Source: Schistocerca nitens | Lineage: Eukaryota > Arthropoda > Insecta > Orthoptera > Acrididae | Reading direction: 5' to 3' | DNA: 64,000 bases | Assembly: GCF_023898315.1 (NCBI RefSeq) | Contig: NC_064616.1 | Coordinates: 530,615,102-530,679,101, forward strand | Shown here: positions 43,610 through 54,355 of the stretch, piece by piece | How the letters are laid out: every line of letters begins with the position of its first letter | How positions within the stretch are numbered: the first letter of the stretch is position 1 | Notes under the pieces: generated by a model | Seen by the model: only the letters and a program-made list of their open reading frames with translations | Database searches by the model: none | What the model was told of the DNA's origin: nothing | Translations under genes and position numbers: made by a program

Positions 43610-44632
43610 ATGCCGCGACAGCGTGGACGTGAACCGTATGTGCAGTTGACGGACTTTGAGCGAGGGCGTATAGTGGGCATGCGGGAGGCCGGGTGGACGT
43701 ACCGCCGAATTGCTCAACACGTGGGGCGTGAGGTCTCCACAGTACATCGATGTTGTCGCCAGTGGTCGGCGGAAGGTGCACGTGCCCGTCGACCTGGGAC
43801 CGGACCGCAGCGACGCACGGATGCACGCCAAGACCGTAGGATCCTACGCAGTGCCGTAGGGGACCGCACCGCCACTTCCCAGCAAATTAGGGACACTGTT
43901 GCTCCTGGGGTATCGGCGAGGACCATTCGCAACCGTCTCCATGAAGCTGGGCTACGGTCCCGCACACCGTTAGGCCGTCTTCCGCTCACGCCCCAACATC
44001 GTGCAGCCCGCCTCCAGTGGTGTCGCGACAGGCGTAAATGGAGGGACGAATGGAGACGTGTCGTCTTCAGCGATGAGAGTCGCTTCTGCCTTGGTGCCAA
44101 TGATGGTCGTATGCGTGTTTGGCGCCGTGCAGGTGAGCGCCACAATCAGGACTGCATACGACCGAGGCACACAGGGCCAACACCCGGCATCATGGTGTGG
44201 GGAGCGATCTCCTACACTGGCCGTACACCACTGGTGATCGTCGAGGGGACACTGAATAGTGCACGGTACATCCAAACCGTCATCGAACCCATCGTTCTAC
44301 CATTCCTAGACCGGCAAGGGAACTTGCTGTTCCAACAGGACAATGCACGTCCGCATGTATCCCGTGCCACCCAACGTGCTCTAGAAGGTGTAAGTCAACT
44401 ACCCTGGCCAGCAAGATCTCCGGATCTGTCCCCCATTGAGCATGTTTGGGACTGGATGAAGCGTCGTCTCACGCGGTCTGCACGTCCAGCACGAACGCTG
44501 GTCCAACTGAGGCGCCAGGTGGAAATGGCATGGCAAGCCGTTCCACAGGACTACATCCAGCATCTCTACGATCGTCTCCATGGGAGAATAGCAGCCTGCA
44601 TTGCTGCGAAAGGTGGATATACACTGTACTAG
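43610..44632 (+). CDS. Tc1-like transposase, intact, 340 aa
   Basis: DNA transposase that would bind the inverted ends and move the element into TA sites. I chose the ATG at 43610 (MPRQRGREPYVQ), which matches the usual start; the open frame reaches back to 43394 but runs through untranslated leader and SINE-adjacent sequence. A first helix-turn-helix is at residues 12-55, an Arg-rich linker at 56-80 and a second helix-turn-helix at 82-112. The catalytic core is D155 (FSDESRF), D244 (QQDNARPH) and E277 (SPDLSPIEH). The last two are separated by 32 residues instead of the usual 34. The end GGYTLY resembles relatives. Length is normal and there is no stop or frameshift, so it may be active or recently so. 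Confidence 0.93.
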   Translation: MPRQRGREPYVQLTDFERGRIVGMREAGWTYRRIAQHVGREVSTVHRCCRQWSAEGARARRPGTGPQRRTDARQDRRILRSAVGDRTATSQQIRDTVAPGVSARTIRNRLHEAGLRSRTPLGRLPLTPQHRAARLQWCRDRRKWRDEWRRVVFSDESRFCLGANDGRMRVWRRAGERHNQDCIRPRHTGPTPGIMVWGAISYTGRTPLVIVEGTLNSARYIQTVIEPIVLPFLDRQGNLLFQQDNARPHVSRATQRALEGVSQLPWPARSPDLSPIEHVWDWMKRRLTRSARPARTLVQLRRQVEMAWQAVPQDYIQHLYDRLHGRIAACIAAKGGYTLY

Positions 44633-44724
44633 TGCCGACATTGTGCATGCTCTGTTGCCTGTGTCTGTGTGCCTGTGGTTCTGTCAGTGTGATCATGTGA
44701 TGTATCTGACCCCAGGAATGTGTC

Positions 44725-44730
44725 AATAAA
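44725..44730 (+). promoter_or_regulatory. Polyadenylation signal AATAAA
   Basis: A consensus AATAAA lies 93 bp after the transposase stop and before the right inverted repeat, in the position expected for the transposase message. Confidence 0.55.
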
Positions 44731-45060
44731 GTTTCCCCTTCCTGGGACAATGAATTCACGGTGTTCTTATTTCAATTTCCAGGAGTGTATATAATTTATC
44801 TAAGAGGAATTGGATAGGTTAGCTAATGCTTTAAGTAATGTGTATTCGAATTTACCTTTCACTATTGAGCATGAAAATCGAGGAGCCATAAATTTTCTTG
44901 TCATCTTTAGAAAGCCAACTATGACAGACGCAATCAGTAATGCAAAAATCTTGCCACCCACTGAAATATAGAGGCGCTCTCTTTCTATCCATGCGTAACA
45001 CAATGCTAAGATTACCATTTACGCTTGACCAGCAACATAAAGGAATTGAAATTTTGAAGA

Positions 45061-45393
45061 AGTTGGTTATGCCAGTAACTAAGATCCCAAAATTTTGGAC
45101 TTTTTATATCAGAAAGTAAAATCATTAACCATAAATTACCATGAAACAAATGTACTCTAAAATGGTATATATGAGAAAAATTTTCAGAGTAATTAACAGA
45201 TTTTTCAGCTATTTCAATTCTATTGCCTTTTTATCCGCAAACACCTTTTTAAATAAATTAAGACACTTTATTGGAAATGCCAATGAAGACTTTTAAACGA
45301 ATGCGTGGTGTCTGTTCTTTCAGATATATCCGAATACTCCGAATGGTATGGAATGTATAATAATTGTATCTTATCCTTTTTCTGAGCACTCGT
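45061..45393. other. Unassigned AT-rich spacer
   Basis: It could be further decayed Penelope-like sequence, but no motif is readable. Confidence 0.35.
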
Positions 45394-45395
45394 TA

Positions 45396-46762
45396 CATAC
45401 ACATCAAAAAAGTTTTGCATCGCCTCGGTTCCGAGAGTTCCGGAACCTATACAGAAAATTAGAATAGAGATCAACATAAACATCATTTCCACCCTTTTTA
45501 TTGCTCATGAAAATCACACATTGCGTGTTGTACCACCATCAGCGAGACCTTCAGAGGTGGTGGTCCAGATTGCTGTACACACCTGTACCTCTAATACCCA
45601 GTAGTACGTCCTCTTGCATTAATGCATGCCTGTATTCGTCGTGGCGTACTATCCACAAGTTCTTCAATAGGCACTGTTGGTCCAGATTGTCCCACTCTTC
45701 AACGGTGATTCGGCGTAGATCCCTCAGAGTGGTTGGTGGGTCACGTCCGTAAACAGCCCTTTTCAATCTATCCCAGGCATGTTCTATAGGGTTCATGTCT
45801 GGAGAACATGCTGGCCGCTCTAGTCGAGCGATGTCGTTATCTTGAAGGACATCATTCACTAGATGTGCACGATGGGGGCGCGAATTGTCGTCCATGATGA
45901 CGAATGCCTCGCCAATATGCTGCCGATATGGTTGCACTCGGAGGATGGCATTCAGATATCGTACAGCCGTTACGGCGCCTTCCATGACCACCAGCGGCGT
46001 ACGTCGGTCCCAAATAATGCCACCCCAAAACAGCATGGAACCTCGACCTTGCTGCACTCGTTGGACAGTGTGTCTAAGTTGTTCAGCCTTCCAAGTTACC
46101 TCGAAACACGTCGCCGACGATTGTCTGGTTAAAGGGATATGCGATACTCATCGGCGAAGGGAACGTGATGCCAATCCTGAGCTGTCCATTCGGCATGTTG
46201 TTGGGCCCATATCTACCGTGTCGTAACACGATGTCCTATGGCTGCACGAAAAGCATTATTCAACATGGCGGCGTTGCTCTCAGGGTCCCTCCGAGCCACA
46301 ATCCGTAGGTAGCGGTCATCCACTGCAGTGGTAGCTCTTGGGCGGCCTGAGCGAGGCATGTCATCGACAGTTCCTGTCTCTCTGTATCTCCTCCATGTCC
46401 GAACAACATCGCTTTGGTTCACTCTGAGACGTCTGGACACTTCCCTTGTTGAGAGCCCTTCCTGACACAAAGTAACAATGCGGACACGATCGTACCGCGG
46501 CATTGACCGTCTAGGCATGGTTGAACTACAGAAAACACGAGCCGTGTACCCCCTTCCTGGTGGAATGACTGGAACCGATCGGCTGCCGGACCCTCTCCGT
46601 CTAATAGGCACTGCTCTTGCATGGCTGTTTACACATTTGGGTGGGTTTAGTGACTTCTCTCAACAGTCAAAGAGACTGTGTGTGTGATACAATATCCATA
46701 GTCAACGTCTATCTTCAGGAGGTATGGGAAGCGGGGTGATGCAAAACTTTTTTTGATGTGTG
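45396..46762 (-). mobile_element. Tc1-like transposon, ~1.37 kb
   Basis: Ends catacacatcaaaaaagttt and, inverted from the right, cacacatcaaaaaaagtttt are flanked by TA (45394-45395 and 46763-46764). Same family as 6597-8310. The transposase is nearly complete but broken in the middle. Confidence 0.93.
45551..46518 (-). pseudogene. Tc1-like transposase (DD34E), broken in the middle
   Basis: From the ATG at 46518: MPRRSMPRYDRVRIVTLCQE, LSTREVSRRLRVNQSDVVRT (helix-turn-helix), SGRPRATTAVDDRYL, open to 46213. The catalytic part, 46057-45551, has LFWGGIIWDRRTPLVVMEG, FVIMDDNSRPHRAH (second Asp) and CSPDMNPIEHAWDRL (Glu), spacing 34, and a normal end. The stretch between, including the first Asp region, is frameshifted. 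A few codons are lost near AILRVQPY compared with AILRPIVQPY at 7750. Confidence 0.87.
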
Positions 46763-46843
46763 TAGAAGGATGCTGACACAGTTTTCCAGGCTAGAAAATG
46801 GGAAGTCGCGGTACACAAAATGGTACTGACGTCAACTAATAGC

Positions 46844-47036
46844 TCAAATGGCTCTGAGCACTATGGGACTCAACTGCTGAGGTCATTAGTCCCCTAGAAC
46901 TTAGAACTAGTTAAACCTAACTAACCTAAGGACATCACAAACATCCATGCCCGAGGCAGGATTCTAACCTGCGACCGTAGCGGTCTTGCGGTTCCAGACT
47001 GCAGCGCCTTTAACCGCACGGCCACTTCGGCCGGCC
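46844..47036 (-). mobile_element. tRNA-derived SINE, family A head 1
   Basis: Head and body as in other copies; one B-box base has changed (GGTTAGAATCC on the minus strand). The TSD caactaatagc (11 bp) is at 46833-46843 and 47037-47047. Confidence 0.94.
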
Positions 47037-47214
47037 CAACTAATAGCGTGCACAGTGTTATGAAACATAGTGTGTATAGCGCGTGTAGTGTGTGAAGTGA
47101 ATGGGAGTGAGAAATGAATGGACAGTGTAGCATTAGCCTTTTAAATTGTTAAATTACTTATTTGTAAAACAGTATTGTACACCAGGGTTACACCGAATAA
47201 GGCAGCATTGCTTT

Positions 47215-47390
47215 AAACAGGGTGATCTCGCATACGGGAGGATGGAGGCTCCAAATTCCATCCAGTCTCCCGATTTAGGTTTTCCGTCGTTTCCCTAAAC
47301 TACTTCAGACAAATGCCACCATGGTTCCTATTATAAGGTCTCGACCAACTATCTATCCCATTCGTGTCATATAAGACCTGGTAGTATGCA
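47215..47390 (+). mobile_element. Decayed family B SINE fragment
   Basis: The fragments ctcgcatacgggaggatgga, cccgatttaggttttccg, ttccctaaactacttcagac and aaatgccaccatggttc match the body at 6686 and 42155 with many changes. The tRNA-like head is mostly missing. It is the oldest looking of the three copies. Confidence 0.65.
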
Positions 47391-47559
47391 AATGTCTATA
47401 TGTGAATTACTTTATTTTTGTTTTTCTTAAATTGTAATACAAGTCCAATATCCTTGTAAAAGATGTAGAATACAACAACTAATACTTACTACTACTACTA
47501 CACAGAATAATGAGACAGATCTCAGACGAAACACCCATACTTTTATCACAATGTGTTCA

Positions 47560-48032
47560 GTCTGTTCTATCAGTGTACAAAACAGCACGTAACAGTTAAA
47601 GAAATGTTCTCTTACAGGTATTGTTCAAAATGTCGACCATCATAATCACAGCAGAGTGTACAGCGACACCTTAAGAATTCCGTGAGTTTTGCTTACTTCT
47701 TACGTGAATGTCATAATCCCGGCAAACAGGTCCGTACGAATGTTCAAATGGCTCTGAGCACTATGGGACTCAACATCTTAGGTCATAAGTCCCCTAGAAC
47801 TTAGAACTACTTAAACCTAACTAACCTAAGGACATCACACACACCCATGCCCGAGGCAGGATTCGAACCTGCGACCGTAGCAGTCCCGCGGTTCCGGACT
47901 GCAGCGCCAGAACCGCACGGCCACCGCGGCCGGCAGGTCCGTACGAATCGACCACAGTCTCGTAAATTAGGCTCTTCACGTGCCTCCATAAAAAGAAATC
48001 CATTGGCGCTACGTCGGGTAACATTCACACTG
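47560..48032 (-). pseudogene. Mariner-type transposase C-terminal fragment
   Basis: Minus translation from 48032: LPDVAPMDFFLWRHVKSLIY then ETVVDSYG, interrupted by a SINE, then CRDYDIHVRSKQNSRNS and GVAVHSAVIMMVDILNN. PD-AP-DFFLW is the third-acidic block of the same broad group as 20400-21307 but a different subfamily. The first two catalytic blocks are absent. Confidence 0.65.
47742..47933 (-). mobile_element. tRNA-derived SINE, family A head 1
   Basis: The TSD caggtccgtacgaat (15 bp) is exact at 47727-47741 and 47934-47948. Inserted into the mariner-type coding remnant. Confidence 0.95.
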
Positions 48033-48548
48033 CTGTGCACTGTTTTCAGTACAGTAGAGGGACGATGCGAATTGGGACAAGAAACAAACTCTGTAACGAG
48101 CGCTCAGAGACTGCGGGCCCCTAATGCCTAAATGCTCGGATAGCATCAATGAGCAAGCTCTGGAAGTTTGTCGTTGGAGTTCTGATCCTCTCTGTGGAGT
48201 GTGCCACAAACAAACCATTTTTAGTAATGAATATAGTTTCTCTGTTAAAAATACTAGAAACATAATGTCAGTGGAATGTTAGACGTTTAAAGTCCTATCA
48301 TCAGAACATTTTAGTTACATATTATTCGTACTTACATTAATTTCATAACTGCGGAATTTTTTTTCCTGGGAAACAATTGTATAAAATATGAACACATTTT
48401 CCGAACTACAAATAAGCGCCACAAGAATAATAGCCAAACGCATTAATCGGGCTCACTGCAAAGAACTTTTGAAAATATTGCGATTTTTAACTCTATCGTG
48501 TGAGTACATCTGACAATCAGTGACGCAGATAAAATTAAACCTTGATAA
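48033..48548. other. Unassigned stretch
   Basis: Minus frame 48263-48009 (84 codons) overlaps the mariner fragment and has no recognised motif. Nothing else seen. Confidence 0.4.
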
Positions 48549-48638
48549 TTAAAACTTTCTGGCAGATTAAAACATTGTGCCGGACCGAGACTCGAACTCG
48601 TGACCTTTCCCTTTCGCAGGCAAGTGCTCTACCAACTT
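48549..48638 (-). repeat. tRNA-like repeat fragment
   Basis: On the minus strand it runs from the A-box side of the tRNA-like core through the anticodon arm and B box to the ttttaatctgccagaaagtt tail. A T run replaces the rest of the 5' half. It is a truncated copy of the 8655-10340 unit, ending at the short terminus CCAG(G/A)AAGTTT. Confidence 0.85.
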
Positions 48639-49090
48639 TTTTTTTATGTGGAAACGCGCTTCTTCTGACCGAAAAGCTAAATATGCCCCTTCTGCTGCCT
48701 TTGTTTGCAACATGGCTTGAGTGAAAATATATGTAAATTCCATTGAGAAGGCAGTCACATAATTGTTATGGAAGCGTAACTGCCTCTATAATTTTCTTTC
48801 TCCGTGCGTGGAAAAACGGAAAGCAGCAAACTCATTATTGCTGATAAGTAAAATTCTCTTCTTCAGAAAGGTAATGAATTAAAGTAGGCTTCTGCTGCTT
48901 GATTTTACACATAAGTAACATAAATATGTCTTCCTGTGAAAAGAAGGAATGAAAGAAACAAACTAAATAAAGGGTGGATACCAGTTTCATCACTGTGTCG
49001 TATGCTTCCCTCAAAACAAAGTGATATATACATATAGGCTTAACTGGTTTATATTTATGATCTTCTCTGATTACTTGCTGTTGGATATCC
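48639..49090. other. Unassigned stretch
   Basis: No coding or repeat motif recognised; it may include the 3' tail of the LINE that begins at about 55700 on the minus strand. Confidence 0.35.
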
Positions 49091-49135
49091 TCCTCTTGCT
49101 ACGTGAAGTGTAACCTTGTACCACAAAGCATTCGC

Positions 49136-49812
49136 CTAATATACGAAATGCTTCGATGGATAATGTAAATTACGCACTTCTATTGGTTGCAGTATTGTTT
49201 TAGTTAAAAAATTTGCGTAGTTTTCTTTGTATTTTTTAGTACACATCAACTTTTGGTGCTCAGCTGTAAGGTATACCCAAAAGTCCTCCCTATTGCTTGA
49301 TTCATTTGTTAGGATGTAATGCATCGTTTGACATTTCAACCAGTTGATTACGTTTCGTTTTGTTTCAGGGTAAGGTATACTGTCAGGGTTTAAAAATTCA
49401 GCAGGCGTAACGGCGTTGGGCGTAGTTCTGTTGACGCTCGCTATCTTTTGTCTTATGTAGAGCCATATGTCTTTTACCTTGTCACACAACAATCTATGCT
49501 CTTCGGTGTCTGGTATATTACATAATGTACACAGCGGTCTCGGCCAATCGAATAGAGTCAAGTTTAGAGTTCGTCGTAATTTTCCTGTTTACAGCATAGT
49601 ACCAGGTCGATCTGACATACGTTGGCAGGTTCCGGCAGTGAACTTTTTGCCATATTGTTTCCCAGTTATAAGAAGGATACTTTTGTTCTACGTCGTTTCT
49701 GGGTTTGTCTGTCCTCAAGTTATTGTATAGTTCTTTCACTTTCATGATGTCTTTTTCAGGGATTGTAACGTTCGCGTGGGGCACACAATACTCATTAAAG
49801 TCTGTACTATGG
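49136..49812 (-). pseudogene. L1/Tx1-like LINE C-terminal domain
   Basis: Minus frames 49784-49518 (PHANVTIPEKDIMKVKELYN, WETIWQKVHCRNLPTYVRST) and 49561-49136 carry the region after the RT. It includes a Cys/His cluster, LCTLCNIPDTEEHRLLC, like the zinc-binding tail of L1/Tx1-type polyproteins. A frameshift separates the two frames. It continues the ORF2 that ends at 51527, separated by an unassigned insert of about 1.7 kb. Confidence 0.75.
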
Positions 49813-49814
49813 TA

Positions 49815-51526
49815 AGTGAGCGGGGTTCACCTTACGAGACAGGATTTTCGTATAGATATTGACCGCGTGTACCTGAATGGCGGCAAATCAGACTTACACC
49901 CCCTCTGTAATAACAATGATACGTCAAGTAAGTTCGAAATGCAACTACACGTCAGGACGGACAAAAAGCAACACTGAAGACGCTACCAATTTGTTAATAA
50001 TACGGGCGCCAGCCTAATTAGGCATTAACTGAGTTTCTTCCCTGTACAAGTTGGCAGATATTCGTGCAAAGCCACAAGTAGTAACACTGCATAATATAGT
50101 AGAATTTTAGAACCAGAAAATCTATTGAACTGATACTTTCACGTTCTGTACTGATATGGAAAAACCATAAATACATAACACTACACTATAATGAATACTA
50201 CAAAACTTCGTACTGTCTATTGATCTGATTAAAATCGGGCATAGGTTACCCTAGCTATAGCACTTTCGTGACACACACAAAATGTCAATTTTGATAAAGA
50301 TAAAACACTGATAAATTTTGACTTATATATTGACTTTAACTTTTGCTGGTCAAACCAATGTGGAACACTTCAGAATTCAAATGAATAAAAAGGAGGGGGG
50401 GGGGGGGGGTTGGGACCCTGAAACTGTCATGATCACTATATTAAAAAATTTGATTACTGAAATTATTATGCGTTCAAGATTTCCAGTATATGAGTTACTA
50501 CTCTTTTTATCTTATTTACTGCTCATTTAAATACCTTTATATCTGTCTCGAAATAATGAACCTTCATTACTATATCAATATTAAAGTTATCTTTCAACTT
50601 CGTTAGACCTTCGTTATTCATTTACTGGTTCATTAACAAAACAGTTCTTTAAACACCATTCTTACATAGTTAGGTCTGCAATTAATTATTATTAACACAA
50701 AATTTAATTTTTCATTTCGGGACACTCGGATTACACAACATTAGGAAAGGACCCTATGTAGGTTAGTTGTGAGGATAATTAAATGATAGGAAAGTTTTGG
50801 TAAAATTTAAGTTGTTATTGAATAGTTCACTCTCTGGTCCATACGAATACAGTACTAAAAGTTTTAACCCGCTTGTATCGATGCGGCGGTTGGCGAGCGG
50901 CGAGATGGCGAGGCACAGAGCACACATACAACCACAGCTATGGCTCTTGACGAATCGGCACTTTATTTCTTCATAGCGTCGCAATACTTTTCCATTTAGT
51001 GCCTATGGAATCTTGCCATGCTGTGCGGGCGTTGGAACGGCATACCCGAGGCTCAGTGAAACTAAGTCTTCCAGGAGAGCCTCCTCGCTCCAGAAGGTGT
51101 TGCTCAGACCAATGCCAAACTCCAACTACTACTGCTGAGCCCGTTGTGCCGTACAGTGCCCGCGTGCATTTTCCCGCGCTCGCCTGCCATCCACCTTTTA
51201 CCGCTCCCTTACAGACAGGGTATTCACCCGAGGTTTTGCATTCTACATATCCTAATACATTGCCTACGTATGGACCAGACGCACAGTTACAATTTTAAAC
51301 ATCTTACAATAGTTTCAACATTTGTTACATTTCAATTCTATTACAATATTGCTTGACATTTGACATAAACATTAATATTCACATTGAAACTCGTTTACAG
51401 TTTTCTTAACACAATGACATGAAACAAAAATGAAATGAAATCAGAACATCAATTACACTAATTTATCGAAAAATCAGATGGGAAAAAAAATTTACTTATA
51501 TGTACAGTAGTACAGCGTCGTTGTTG
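49815..51526. mobile_element. Unclassified 1.7 kb insert inside the L1/Tx1-like LINE
   Basis: The LINE polypeptide breaks at VEYSYIQ (about 51530) and resumes at STDFNEYCVPH (about 49810), so this DNA was probably inserted. It is AT-rich, has a G run at 50395-50409 and a more GC-rich block at 50870-51230, and no readable protein. The minus-strand start TGTAACAACAACG is LTR-like, but a matching end and TSD could not be fixed. A solo LTR or a non-autonomous element are both possible. Confidence 0.45.
50395..50409 (+). repeat. Poly-G tract
   Basis: About 15 consecutive G after gga, inside the unclassified insert. Length may vary or be misassembled. Confidence 0.8.
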
Positions 51527-54334
51527 TTACAGGATCCTTACCTGTATGTAGCTGTATTCCACTAAAAAGTATTTCAAGTGGTATAGTCCGTTGGGTATGT
51601 GGTGGACATTTATAGGTGCTCTGATGTCAGCAGGAGCTATTTCATTTAACAAATGTGCAGCAAGGGTGCCACGTGGTTCTTTACATTGTTTGTATATGGT
51701 TGAAAGGTATAAGTCTTGCGCTTTTTTGCTGATATCGGTGAGATTTAACCTACCACATTTCGTAGGGAGCATCAGAATGTCATATTTGACTTTTAAAATA
51801 TGTCCGCGGCTGACAAAATGTCCTAGTGCAGATGCGATACTTTTCGACAAAGGAGCTGGTGGTGGCAGAACTTGTGCTACGTAATTAACTTTGGATGTGA
51901 TATATACATTTGCTACTATTACTTTCTGAAGTTCATCGAGTTTCCTAATACTATGTGCTTGTACAGAGGCGCGTATGCTGTTAAGTAATTTTCGATAATT
52001 CGCAGCAATAGTGTGCTTGATATTTCTTTTAAAATCTATGCCGAGAAATTTCATGGTTACAAGCTCGCGTAACAGACCCTGCGTTTGCGTCCCAATTCCA
52101 CGGCCGATGTTGAAAATCCCCGATTTTGTTCTATTAAGTTTTGCACCAGATGCCTGTTCATATTTTGTTACTATTTGTAGTGCGCTCTCTACTTCAGTGC
52201 CATTCATGACCAGGAAGCCAATATCATCAGCGTACGCCTTGCACACGATCTTTTCGCCATGTATTTGTAGCCGTTGTAGATGTTTCATAAGGGAGGCAAG
52301 CAGGGGTTCGATGGCGATGGCGAAGAGTGCCATTGACATTGGACGCCCTTGCCTAATTGAGCTGGTGACGTCAATCGGGCGGCTAATGTGCCTATTGATG
52401 ACAAATCTGGCTGAGTTGTTTGTTAATGTATTTCTTACTACTGCAATGAAACCCGGAGGGAAGCCCATTGCGCCCATGGTCCGAAGGAGAAAACGATGAT
52501 TTACCCTGTCGAATGCTTTATCAAAGTCGAGTGAGATAAGTGCACATTTTATTTTGCAGACGTCGGCCGTTGAGATTAAGTCCCTGTAATCACAAAGGGT
52601 CTGGAGAATTCTCCTATCTTTGCCCACACTTGTTTGATAAGGGCCAGTGACGCTGGTCATTGTGGTGTTCAGCCTGCGAGCGAGGATGCGGCCAAAGATT
52701 TTGTAATCGCTGTTTAAAAGCGTAATTGGCCTCAGATCGCTTACAGTTTTCGTGTTGGTGGTTTTTGGCACTAACACTACGAGTCCCTCACGAAATTCTT
52801 TCGGGATGTCATTTTCAGGGTTTAGTAGTTCGTTGCAGATGAGAGTTAACTTGGGTGTTACGAGGTCACTAAATTTGCGATAAAATTCTGCCGGAATTCC
52901 GTCTGCCCCTCGAGCCTTATTTTTCATGCTTCCATATATAGCTTCTTCGACATCTTCTTCAGTCACTTCCGAGATGAGAGTTTGTGCTTCCGCGTGGCAT
53001 ACGTTGCCCTGGAGGTTGGTCATTAACTCGTCTTGAAGCTGTTCGTCAACTGGTTGACTAGACATTAAGGATTCAAAATGCTGTACGATTGCCTCTTTAA
53101 TCTCTCTTTGCTTCGTCAGCTTCCTTCCATCATCAGTTGTTATTTCAGAGAATATCTTGCGAGACGTCATTTTGCTTTCACGAATGACGTGATAAATGGA
53201 AGTGACCTCGTGCTGTGCTATATTCTGGGCACGCGACCGTATTTGGTAGCCTTCCAGTTGTTTACGCCGAAGAGCCAAAATTTTTGCTTTAATTTTGGTA
53301 ATTCTTTCGTAGTTGTCCACAACAGTTGCATCGGACTTGTACAAATCCCTTAGACACTGAAAGTAGAATTCTATGGTTGATTTGTACCAAAAGTTTTTGT
53401 CTTTTGAGTAATTTATGAAAAACCTCCATATTTTAGGTTTGGCATGTTTCAGCCACCAGTCAGTGCCAGAGTTGTACGAGCTAAATTTGCTTTCACACTC
53501 TCTCCATAACTTGTAAAATGCCTCCTGACAAGCTTGGTCTTCCAGATGTGACACGTTGAGCTTCCATGTGCCTCTACCTCGGTAGGTCCCTTGTTTTGTC
53601 AGATTGATTGTGCATATGTACGCAGCATGATCCGAGAAAACTGTAGGCCATATTTCGGAGTGCAAAATGTGGTGTTTCAAATTATGGGTTACATATATCC
53701 TGTCTAGACGGCTCTCCGAGTGACTTGTGGTGTGGGTGAAGCCAGGGGCTGCACCGTGCATATGCTCCCATGAGTCTATTAGTCTTAGGTCATTAACTAT
53801 ACGTCCCAGTTCAGTACACTTGTTGAAATTGGGAGTTTGGTCTTTGGCATGCAATACACAGTTAAAATCTCCTCCCAGGATAAGGTGTTCATATCGAGTT
53901 CCAAATAGTGGGACACCTTCTTCTTTAAAGAATTCCGCTCTGCAGTGCCTGTTGCTGGATCCTGAAGGGGCATATACGTTAATGACTCGTATTTTGTTTA
54001 TTGTGGCCGCTATGCCTTTACTGTTTGGTAGTGTTACCACATCTTGGACTAATATGCCCTACTTTGCGAGCAGAGCTGTGTATATTTCCGTTCCATGCCC
54101 TGGGTTTATAATGGCGATGAAGCCAGGTACGTTACCGAGCTCAATGTCTGTCACTTCTTGTAAAAGGATAATGTCGCTGTCAGTAGCATATATCAAATCT
54201 TTTAAGTTCTGTAATTTAAAGGAACTATGAATCTTATTAAGGTTTACTGTGGCGATCATGTACGCTTGTATGTCAGACATTGTTCGGTCTACTTGATCAA
54301 ACTTTAAACAACATTCTTCCGTTTTGTCTCGCAA
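51527..54334 (-). pseudogene. L1/Tx1-like ORF2: endonuclease and RT, one internal stop
   Basis: This region would nick target DNA and copy the LINE RNA into it. EN: IATVNLNKIHSSFKLQNLKD, SDIILLQEV, INVYAPSGSSNR, LILGGDFNCVL, SRLDRIYVT and FSDHAAY. RT: MKNKARGADGIPAEFYRKF, LRPITLLNSDYKIFGRIL, ALISLDFDKAFDRVNHRF, SIRQGRPMSMALFAIAIEP, KAYADDIGFLV (catalytic pair intact) and MKFLGIDFK. The only break is a TAG at about 54059 just before GILVQDVVTLP, where relatives have a sense codon. From 54040 the frame is open for 837 codons. The reading frame ends where the unclassified insert begins. Confidence 0.9.
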
Positions 54335-54355
54335 GCGAAAGCTTTAAAACTCATT

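Larger units (their letters stand above)
43139..44787 (+). mobile_element. Tc1-like transposon with intact transposase
   Basis: Inverted ends are cactcctggaaatggaaaaa and, from the right, cactcctggaaattgaaata, with TA at 43137-43138 and 44788-44789. A head 2 SINE lies just inside the left end. Without it the element is about 1.43 kb. It inserted into the VDD region of the Penelope-like reverse transcriptase. Confidence 0.95.
42600..45060 (+). pseudogene. Penelope-like reverse transcriptase, split by a Tc1-like element
   Basis: Left of the insertion: LAVGNSPVGTNADTFVNHVE, NPQTFKKIVY, then RFVDDTLL at about 43110-43134, the catalytic VDD block. Right of it (44790-45060): LPFTIEHENRGAINFL, IFRKPTMTDAISNAKILPP and KGIEILKKL. 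The sequence of blocks is that of Penelope-like elements, which differ from LINEs. Frames are shifted and stops are present. No GIY-YIG endonuclease was readable downstream. Confidence 0.75.

Noticed and set aside
52011..52499. 162-codon plus frame opposite the L1/Tx1-like ORF2
   Set aside because: It is the antisense shadow of the RT coding strand, which carries all the motifs.
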